Shown: positions 54,695 through 64,000 of the stretch, piece after piece
Position numbering within the stretch: position 1 is the stretch's first letter
How the letters are laid out: every line of letters starts with the position of its first letter
Assembly: GCA_028752905.1 (NCBI GenBank)
Contig: JAQNBH010000282.1
Location: 62,001 to 126,000, forward strand
Length of the DNA: 64,000 bases
Direction: 5' to 3'
From: Cladorhizidae sp. MBARI D1340-BT2
Lineage: Eukaryota > Porifera > Demospongiae > Poecilosclerida > Cladorhizidae
Notes under the pieces: model-generated
What the model was told of the DNA's origin: nothing
Seen by the model: only the letters and a program-made list of their open reading frames with translations
The model's database searches: none
Translations under genes and position numbers: made by a program

Positions 54695-57426
54695 ATACAT
54701 AGAATCACAAGATAGGTTTCTCTATGTGTTCTCTATCTTGATGCTAAACAGGTTAGCTTCATAGATTCTCCACACTTCACTGTATAAACTTGATATATAG
54801 CTATTAAGATAGGTCTCTCCCTGTGCTCTCTGTTGATATCAAACATCCATAATATTCTGCATACTTCACTGTAATGGACTTGATATGATTCGAATGATAG
54901 GTTTCATTATGTGTTCTCTATCTTGATATTTGCCCTAATTTGGTCTATATATATGTTTCTCATTTTCCCCCCAAAAATCTTGTTATTTTGCCGTAAAGCT
55001 CATAACTTTTCTATACTTTACCCAAAAAAGAAATTTTTTATATCACTGGATAGCCCTTCTAATTATCTGTCTTTTGTACGTGCCAAAATTTTGAGTACTC
55101 TAAGTATTAGCAAGTTATGGTGATTTGAAGTGGTAAGGTTTGCGATCTTTCCTGGCGTTTTCCAGTTGCCAAAGCGGTGGCCTGCCAGTGAAAAACCACT
55201 ACATTTATTGATAATCTGTTGACATGTTGCAGATAAGGGCCTTCTCTATCAGTTGACAAAATCTGGGACTTTGGTCTTGTTAATTAGGGCAGTTATGAAT
55301 TGTACTCTTACTTGATGCTAAACATGTTAGCTTCGTAGATTATCCACACTTCACTGAATAGACTTGATGTATAGCTATTAAGATAGGACTCTCTAAGTGC
55401 TCTCTCTTGATACCAAACATCCATATATTCTGCACACTTCACTGTAATGGACTTGCAAGATAGGTATCTCTCAGTGTTCTCTATCTTGAGCTAAACATGT
55501 TAGCTTCATAGATTCTCCACACTTCACTGAATAGACTTGATATATAGCTCTAAAGGTAGGCCTCTCTCTGTTCTCTCTCTTGATACCAAACATCCGTATA
55601 TTCTGCATACATAGAATCACAAGATAGGTTTCTCTATGTGTTCTCTATCTTGATGCTAAACAGGTTAGCTTCATAGATTCTCCACACTTCACTGTATAAA
55701 CTTGATATATAGCTATTAAGATAGGTCTCTCCCTGTGCTCTCTGTTGATATCAAACATCCATAATATTCTGCACACTTCACTGTAATGGACTTGATATGA
55801 TTCGAATGATAGGTTTCATTATGTGTTCTCTATCTTGATATTTGCCCTAATTTGGTCTATATATATGTTTCTCATTTTTCCCCCAAAAATCTTGTTATTT
55901 TGCCGTAAAGCTCATAACTTTTCTATACTTTACCCAAAAAAGAAATTCTTTATATCACTGGATAGCCCTTCTAATTATCTGTCTTTTGTACGTGCCAAAA
56001 TTTTGAGTACTCTAAGTATTAGCAAGTTATGGTGATTTGAAGTGGTAAGGTTTGCGATCTTTCCTGGCGTTTTCCAGTTGCCAAAGCGGTGGCCTGCCAG
56101 TGAAAAACCACTACATTTATTGATAATCTGTTGACATGTTGCAGATAAGGGCCTTCTCTATCAGTTGACAAAATCTGGGACTTTGGTCTTGTTAATTAGG
56201 GCAGTTATGAATTGTACTCTTACTTGATGCTAAACATGTTAGCTTCGTAGATTATCCACACTTCACTGAATAGACTTGATGTATAGCTATTAAGATAGGA
56301 CTCTCTAAGTGCTCTCTCTTGATACCAAACATCCATATATTCTGCACACTTCACTGTAATGGACTTGCAAGATAGGTATCTCTCAGTGTTCTCTATCTTG
56401 AGCTAAACATGTTAGCTTCATAGATTCTCCACACTTCACTGAATAGACTTGATATATAGCTCTAAAGGTAGGCCTCTCTCTGTTCTCTCTCTTGATACCA
56501 AACATCCGTATATTCTGCATACATAGAATCACAAGATAGGTTTCTCTATGTGTTCTCTATCTTGATGCTAAACAGGTTAGCTTCATAGATTCTCCACACT
56601 TCACTGTATAAACTTGATATATAGCTATTAAGATAGGTCTCTCCCTGTGCTCTATGTTGATATCAAACATCCATAATATTCTGCATACTTCACTGTAATG
56701 GACTTGATATGATTCGAATGATAGGTTTCATTATGTGTTCTCTATCTTGATATTTGCCCTAATTTGGTCTATATGTTTCTCATTTTTTCCCCAAAAATCT
56801 TGTTATTTTGCCGTAAAGCTCATAACTTTTCTACACTTTACCCAAAAAAGAAATTTTTTATATCACCGGATAGCCCTTCTAATTATCTGTCTTTTGTACG
56901 TGCCAAAATTTTGAGTACTCTAAGTATTAGCAAGTTATGGTGATTTGAAGTGGTAAGGTTTGCGATCTTTCCTGGCGTTTTCCAGTTGCCAAAGCGGTGG
57001 CCTGCCAGTGAAAAACCACTACATTTATTGATAATCTGTTGACATGTTGCAGATAAGGGCCTTCTCTATCAGTTGACAAAATCTGGGACTTTGGTCTTGT
57101 TAATTAGGGCAGTTATGAATTGTACTCTTACTTGATGCTAAACATGTTAGCTTCGTAGATTATCCACACTTCACTGAATAGACTTGATGTATAGCTATTA
57201 AGATAGGACTCTCTAAGTGCTCTCTCTTGATACCAAACATCCATATATTCTGCACACTTCACTGTAATGGACTTGCAAGATAGGTATCTCTCAGTGTTCT
57301 CTATCTTGAGCTAAACATGTTAGCTTCATAGATTCTCCACACTTCACTGAATAGACTTGATATATAGCTCTAAAGGTAGGCCTCTCTCTGTTCTCTCTCT
57401 TGATACCAAACATCCGTATATTCTGC
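54695..57426. repeat. Monomers 61-63, start of the more divergent right part
   Basis: Units 54695 and 55607 carry ACTGG, like unit 1. Units 54695 and 56519 share CTGCATACTTC in B3. Unit 56519 is 908 bp: it has lost one TATA but keeps the 24-base A/T segment, unlike the 907 bp type. Private changes include C at 55948 and A at 56654. The preceding unit ends with CATGATATCAAAC (A at 54668, T at 54674), resembling the B3 opening. Confidence 0.8.
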
Positions 57427-60158
57427 ATACATAGAATCACAACATAGGTTTCTCTATGTGTTCTCTATCTTGATGCTAAACAGGTTAGCTTCATAGATTC
57501 TCCACACTTCACTGTATAAACTTGATATATAGCTATTAAGATAGGTCTCTCCCTGTGCTCTCTGTTGATATCAAACATCCATAATATTCTGCACACTTCA
57601 CTGTAATGGACTTGATATGATTCGAATGATAGGTTTCATTATGTGTTCTCTATCTTGATATTTGCCCTAATTTGGTCTATATGTTTCTCATTTCCCCCCC
57701 CTAAAATTTTTGTTTTTGCCGTAAAGCTCATAACTTTTCTACACTTTACCCAAAAAAGATAATTTTTATATCACCGGATAGCCCTTCTAATTGTCTGTCT
57801 TTTGTACGTGCCAAAATTTTGAGTACTCTAAGTATTAGCAAGTTATGGTGATTTGAAGTGGTAAGGTTTGCGATCTTTCCTGGCGTTTTCCAGTTGCCAA
57901 AGCGGTGGCCTGCCAGTGAAAAACCACTACATTTATTGATAATCTGTTGACATGTTGCAGATAAGGGCCTTCTCTATCAGTTGACAAAATCTGGGACTTT
58001 GGTCTTGTTAATTAGGGCAGTTATGAATTGTACTCTTACTTGATGCTAAACATGTTAGCTTCGTAGATTATCCACACTTCACTGAATAGACTTGATGTAT
58101 AGCTATTAAGATAGGACTCTCTAAGTGCTCTCTCTTGATACCAAACATCCATATATTCTGCACACTTCACTGTAATGGACTTGCAAGATAGGTATCTCTC
58201 AGTGTTCTCTATCTTGAGCTAAACATGTTAGCTTCATAGATTCTCCACACTTCACTGAATAGACTTGATATATAGCTCTAAAGGTAGGCCTCTCTCTGTT
58301 CTCTCTCTTGATACCAAACATCCGTATATTCTGCATACATAGAATCACAACATAGGTTTCTCTATGTGTTCTCTATCTTGATGCTAAACAGGTTAGCTTC
58401 ATAGATTCTCCACACTTCACTGTATAAATAAACTTGATATATAGCTATTAAGATAGGTCTCTCCCTGTGCTCTCTGTTGATATCAAACATCCATAATATT
58501 CTGCACACTTCACTGTAATGGACTTGATATGATTCGAATGATAGGTTTCATTATGTGTTCTCTATCTTGATATTTGCCCTAATTTGGTCTATATGTTTCT
58601 CATTTTTTCCCCAAAAATCTTGTTATTTTGCCGTAAAGCTCATAACTTTTCTATACTTTACCCAAAAAAGAATTTTTTTATATCACCGGATAGCCCTTCT
58701 AATTGTCTGTCTTTTGTACGTGCCAAAATTTTGAGTACTCTAAGTATTAGCAAGTTATGGTGATTTGAAGTGGTAAGGTTTGCGATCTTTCCTGGCGTTT
58801 TCCAGTTGCCAAAGCGGTGGCCTGCCAGTGAAAAACCACTACATTTATTGATAATCTGTTGACATGTTGCAGATAAGGGCCTTCTCTATCAGTTGACAAA
58901 ATCTGGGACTTTGGTCTTGTTAATTAGGGCAGTTATGAATTGTACTCTTACTTGATGCTAAACATGTTAGCTTCGTAGATTATCCACACTTCACTGAATA
59001 GACTTGATGTATAGCTATTAAGATAGGACTCTCTAAGTGCTCTCTCTTGATACCAAACATCCATATATTCTGCACACTTCACTGTAATGGACTTGCAAGA
59101 TAGGTATCTCTCAGTGTTCTCTATCTTGAGCTAAACATGTTAGCTTCATAGATTCTCCACACTTCACTGAATAGACTTGATATATAGCTCTAAAGGTAGG
59201 CCTCTCTCTGTTCTCTCTCTTGATACCAAACATCCGTATATTCTGCATACATAGAATCACAACATAGGTTTCTCTATGTGTTCTCTATCTTGATGCTAAA
59301 CAGGTTAGCTTCATAGATTCTCCACACTTCACTGTATAAATAAACTTGATATATAGCTATTAAGATAGGTCTCTCCCTGTGCTCTCTGTTGATATCAAAC
59401 ATCCATAATATTCTGCACACTTCACTGTAATGGACTTGATATGATTCGAATGATAGGTTTCATTATGTGTTCTCTATCTTGATATTTGCCCTAATTTGGT
59501 CTATATGTTTCTCATTTTTTCCCCAAAAATCTTGTTATTTTGCCGTAAAGCTCATAACTTTTCTATACTTTACCCAAAAAAGAATTTTTTTATATCACCG
59601 GATAGCCCTTCTAATTGTCTGTCTTTTGTACGTGCCAAAATTTTGAGTACTCTAAGTATTAGCAAGTTATGGTGATTTGAAGTGGTAAGGTTTGCGATCT
59701 TTCCTGGCGTTTTCCAGTTGCCAAAGCGGTGGCCTGCCAGTGAAAAACCACTACATTTATTGATAATCTGTTGACATGTTGCAGATAAGGGCCTTCTCTA
59801 TCAGTTGACAAAATCTGGGACTTTGGTCTTGTTAATTAGGGCAGTTATGAATTGTACTCTTACTTGATGCTAAACATGTTAGCTTCGTAGATTATCCACA
59901 CTTCACTGAATAGACTTGATGTATAGCTATTAAGATAGGACTCTCTAAGTGCTCTCTCTTGATACCAAACATCCATATATTCTGCACACTTCACTGTAAT
60001 GGACTTGCAAGATAGGTATCTCTCAGTGTTCTCTATCTTGAGCTAAACATGTTAGCTTCATAGATTCTCCACACTTCACTGAATAGACTTGATATATAGC
60101 TCTAAAGGTAGGCCTCTCTCTGTTCTCTCTCTTGATACCAAACATCCGTATATTCTGC
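57427..60158. repeat. Divergent monomer subfamily (three units)
   Basis: Units 57427, 58335 and 59247 share CAACATAG in the B2 arm, AATTGTCTG in the core (AATTATCTG elsewhere) and the loss of one TATA. The last two also carry a 4 bp insertion in A3 (GTATAAATAAACTTG), which restores a 912 bp length, and look like direct sister copies. The first has a rearranged core start at about 57691-57720, with T3C8 followed by TAAAATTTTTG, so it has diverged further. Confidence 0.85.
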
Positions 60159-63100
60159 ATACATAGAATCACAAGATAGGTTTCTCTATGTGTTCTCTAT
60201 CTTGATGCTAAACAGGTTAGCTTCATAGATTCTCCACACTTCACTGTATAAACTTGATATATAGCTATTAAGATAGGTCTCTCCCTGTGCTCTCTGTTGA
60301 TATCAAACATCCATAATATTCTGCACACTTCACTGTAATGGACTTGATATGATTCGAATGATAGGTTTCATTATGTGTTCTCTATCTTGATATTTGCCCT
60401 AATTTGGTCTATATATATGTTTCTCATTTTTCCCCCAAAAATCTTGTAATTTTGCCGTAAAGCTCATAACTTTTCTACACTTTACCCAAAAAAGAAATTT
60501 TTTATATCACCGGATAGCCCTTCTAATTATCTGTCTTTTGTACGTGCCAAAATATTGAGTACTCTAAGTATTAGCAAGTTATGGTGATTTGAAGTGGTAA
60601 GGTTTGCGATCTTTCCTGGCGTTTTCCAGTTGCCAAAGCGGTGGCCTGCCAGTGAAAAACCACTACATTTATTGATAATCTGTTGACATGTTGCAGATAA
60701 GGGCCTTCTCTATCAGTTGACAAAATCTGGGACTTTGGTCTTGTTAATTAGGGCAGTTATGAATTGTACTCTTACTTGATGCTAAACATGTTAGCTTCGT
60801 AGATTATCCACACTTCACTGAATAGACTTGATGTATAGCTATTAAGATAGGACTCTCTAAGTGCTCTCTCTTGATACCAAACATCCATATATTCTGCACA
60901 CTTCACTGTAATGGACTTGCAAGATAGGTATCTCTCAGTGTTCTCTATCTTGAGCTAAACATGTTAGCTTCATAGATTCTCCACACTTCACTGAATAGAC
61001 TTGATATATAGCTCTAAAGGTAGGCCTCTCTCTGTTCTCTCTCTTGATACCAAACATCCGTATATTCTGCATACATAGAATCACAAGATAGGTTTCTCTA
61101 TGTGTTCTCTATCTTGATGCTAAACAGGTTAGCTTCATAGATTCTCCACACTTCACTGTATAAACTTGATATATAGCTATTAAGATAGGTCTCTCCCTGT
61201 GCTCTCTGTTGATATCAAACATCCATAATATTCTGCACACTTCACTGTAATGGACTTGATATGATTCGAATGATAGGTTTCATTATGTGTTCTCTATCTT
61301 GATATTAGCCCTAATTTGGTCTATATGTTTCTCATTTTTTCCCCAAAAATCTTGTTATTTTGCCGTAAAGCTCATAACTTTTCTATACTTTACCCAAAAA
61401 AGAAATTTTTTCTATCACCGGATAGCCCTTCTAATTATCTGTCTTTTGTACGTGCCAAAATTTTGAGTACTCTAAGTATTAGCAAGTTATGGTGATTTGA
61501 AGTGGTAAGGTTTGCGGTCTTTCCTGGCGTTTTCCAGTTGCCAAAGCGGTGGCCTGCCAGTGAAAAACCACTACATTTATTGATAATCTGTTGACATGTT
61601 GCAGATAAGGGCCTTCTCTATCAGTTGACAAAATCTGGGACTTTGGTCTTGTTAATTAGGGCAGTTATGAATTGTACTCTTACTTGATGCTAAACATGTT
61701 AGCTTCGTAGATTATCCACACTTCACTGAATAGACTTGATGTATAGCTATTAAGATAGGACTCTCTAAGTGCTCTCTCTTGATACCAAACATCCATATAT
61801 TCTGCACACTTCACTGTAATGGACTTGCAAGATAGGTATCTCTCAGTGTTCTCTATCTTGAGCTAAACATGTTAGCTTCATAGATTCTCCACACTTCACT
61901 GAATAGACTTGATATATAGCTCTAAAGGTAGGCCTCTCTCTGTTCTCTCTCTTGATACCAAACATCCGTATATTCTGCATACATAGAATCACAAGATAGG
62001 TTTCTCTATGTGTTCTCTATCTTGATGCTAAACAGGTTAGCTTCATAGATTCTCCACACTTCACTGTATAAACTTGATATATAGCTATTAAGATAGGTCT
62101 CTCCCTGTGCTCTCTGTTGATATCAAACATCCATAATATTCTGCACACTTCACAGTAATGGACTTGATATGATTCGAATGATAGGTTTCATTATGTGTTC
62201 TCTATCTTGATATTTGCCCTAATTTGGTCTATATGTTTCTCATTTTCCCCCCAAAAATCTTGTTATTTTGCAGTAAAGCTCATAACTTTTCTATACTTTA
62301 CCCAAAAAAGAAATTTTTTATATCACCGGATAGCCCTTCTAATTATCTGTCTTTTGTACGTGCCAAAATTTTGAGTACTCTAAGTATTAGCAAGTTATGG
62401 TGATTTGAAGTGGTAAGGTTTGCGATCTTTCCTGGCGTTTTCCAGTTGCCAAAGCGGTGGCCTGCCAGTGAAAAACCACTACATTTATTGATAATCTGTT
62501 GACATGTTGCAGATAAGGGCCTTCTCTATCAGTTGACAAAATCTGGGACTTTGGTCTTGTTAATTAGGGCAGTTATGAATTGTACTCTTACTTGATGCTA
62601 AACATGTTAGCTTCGTAGATTATCCACACTTCACTGAATAGACTTGATGTATAGCTATTAAGATAGGACTCTCTAAGTGCTCTCTCTTGATACCAAACAT
62701 CCATATATTCTGCACACTTCACTGTAATGGACTTGCAAGATAGGTATCTCTCAGTGTTCTCTATCTTGAGCTAAACATGTTAGCTTCATAGATTCTCCAC
62801 ACTTCACTGAATAGACTTGATATATAACTCTAAAGGTAGGCCTCTCTCTGTTCTCTCTCTTGATACCAAACATCCGTATATTCTGCATACATAGAATCAC
62901 AAGATAGGTTTCTCTATGTGTTCTCTATCTTGATGCTAAACAGGTTAGCTTCATAGATTCTCCACACTTCACTGTATAAACTTGATATATAGCTATTAAG
63001 ATAGGTCTCTCCCTGTGCTCTCTGTTGATATCAAACATCCATAATATTCTGCACACTTCACTGTAATGGACTTGATATGATTCGAATGATAGGTTTCATT

Positions 63101-63798
63101 ATGTGTTCTCTATCTTGATATTTGCCCTAATTTGGTCTATATATATGTTTCTCATTTTCCCCCCAAAAATCTTGTAATTTTGCCGTAAAGCTCATAACTT
63201 TTCTACACTTTACCCAAAAAAGAAATTTTTTATATCACCGGATAGCCCTTCTAATTATCTGTCTTTTGTACGTTCCAAAATTTTGAGTACTCTAAGTATT
63301 AGCAAGTTATGGTGATTTGAAGTGGTAAGGTTTGCGATCTTTCCTGGCGTTTTCCAGTTGCCAAAGCGGTGGCCTGCCAGTGAAAAACCACTACATTTAT
63401 TGATAATCTGTTGACATGTTGCAGATAAGGGCCTTCTCTATCAGTTGACAAAATCTGGGACTTTGGTCTTGTTAATTAGGGCAGTTATGAATTGTACTCT
63501 TACTTGATGCTAAACATGTTAGCTTCGTAGATTATCCACACTTCACTGAATAGACTTGATGTATAGCTATTAAGATAGGACTCTCTAAGTGCTCTCTCTT
63601 GATACCAAACATCCATATATTCTGCACACTTCACTGTAATGGACTTGCAAGATAGGTATCTCTCAGTGTTCTCTATCTTGAGCTAAACATGTTAGCTTCA
63701 TAGATTCTCCACACTTCACTGAATAGACTTGATATATAGCTCTAAAGGTAGGCCTCTCTCTGTTCTCTCTCTTGATACCAAACATCCGTATATTCTGC
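60159..63798. repeat. Monomers 67-70, long-short-short-long
   Basis: Units 60159 (912 bp), 61071 (908), 61979 (908) and 62887 (912). The first and last share CTTGTAATTTTG (A at 60448 and 63176, 2,728 bp apart), suggesting a three-unit period that may continue to the right. Private changes are frequent: A60554, A61307, G61517, A62154, A62272, A62827 and T63274. Confidence 0.75.
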
Positions 63799-64000
63799 AT
63801 ACATAGAATCACAAGATAGGTTTCTCTATGTGTTCTCTATCTTGATGCTAAACAGGTTAGCTTCATAGATTCTCCACACTTCACTGTATAAACTTGATAT
63901 ATAGCTATTAAGATAGGTCTCTCCCTGTGCTCTCTGTTGATATCAAACATCCATAATATTCTGCACACTTCACTGTAATGGACTTGATATGATTCGAATG
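63799..64000. repeat. Partial monomer cut by the window end
   Basis: The first 202 bp of a 71st unit: the end of B2, A3 and most of B3, with a perfect CAAGATAG arm. The array continues past the window. Confidence 0.95.

Larger units (their letters stand above)
1..64000. repeat. Satellite DNA array, ~912 bp monomer, 70 complete copies plus one partial
   Basis: The same block recurs head-to-tail from the first to the last base with no interruption, inversion or foreign insertion. Unit lengths are 912 bp (most), 907 bp (six units), 908 bp (four units) and 913 bp (four units). Copies differ by only a few bases, nearly all in one segment of about 100 bp. The sequence is AT-rich by eye. No reading frame longer than 70 codons persists. 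A 64 kb gene-free array with higher-order organisation is what eukaryotic constitutive heterochromatin, often centromeric, looks like. That location is inferred, since no centromere-specific retroelement, telomere repeat or unique flank is present. I do not recognise the family by name. Both array ends lie outside the window. Confidence 0.98.

Noticed and set aside
1..64000. CRISPR array or other repeat-spacer system
   Set aside because: The repeats are about 912 bp and contiguous, without unique spacers, and there are no cas-like genes. The shorter subunits are diverged satellite subrepeats.
1..64000. Assembly artefact (false expansion of a repeat)
   Set aside because: Graded differences, position-specific markers at exact distances and distinct local subfamilies argue for a real ordered array. 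Local copy-number errors remain possible and need read-level checking.

Overview
The whole 64 kb window is one uninterrupted satellite DNA array. It holds 70 complete head-to-tail copies of a roughly 912 bp monomer plus the first 202 bp of a 71st. The window opens exactly at the phase used here (unit 1 = 1-912). I find no credible protein gene, rRNA, tRNA, transposon or CRISPR array on either strand. A gene-free tandem array of this size with higher-order structure is typical of eukaryotic heterochromatin (centromeric, pericentromeric or subtelomeric) and not of a bacterial chromosome. I do not recognise the satellite family and cannot name the organism.

Monomer architecture (unit coordinates): a 389 bp single-copy core (228-616) and a 523 bp block made of six short related subunits in three A-B pairs (A1 617-711, B1 712-790, A2 791-884, B2 885-912 continuing into 1-42 of the next unit, A3 43-138, B3 139-227). 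The pairs measure about 174, 164 and 185 bp. B1 and B2 each contain a dyad, CAAGATAG, 17 nt, CTATCTTG.

Region by region: 1-1824, two monomers outside the higher-order register. 1825-12753 and 12754-24594, two copies of a 12-monomer higher-order repeat (HOR; 10,929 bp). Its first half is three short-long dimers, and the second copy carries one extra monomer. 24595-54694, 33 monomers with no long HOR but with local doublets and triplets and a mosaic of the same few alleles. 54695-63798, more divergent monomers with private changes, including a distinct subfamily at 57427-60158. 63799-64000, a partial monomer.

Unit start positions: 1, 913, 1825, 2732, 3644, 4551, 5463, 6370, 7282, 8194, 9106, 10018, 10930, 11842, 12754, 13661, 14573, 15480, 16392, 17299, 18211, 19123, 20035, 20947, 21859, 22771, 23683, 24595, 25507, 26419, 27331, 28243, 29155, 30067, 30979, 31891, 32803, 33715, 34628, 35540, 36452, 37365, 38277, 39189, 40101, 41013, 41925, 42838, 43750, 44662, 45574, 46486, 47398, 48310, 49222, 50134, 51046, 51958, 52871, 53783, 54695, 55607, 56519, 57427, 58335, 59247, 60159, 61071, 61979, 62887, 63799.

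Most sequence differences between units fall in one segment of about 100 bp (unit positions 251-353). The rest is almost invariant, which points to recent homogenisation by unequal exchange or conversion. No gene-level system is visible. The interest lies in the nested higher-order structure, the dyads and the focal variation.
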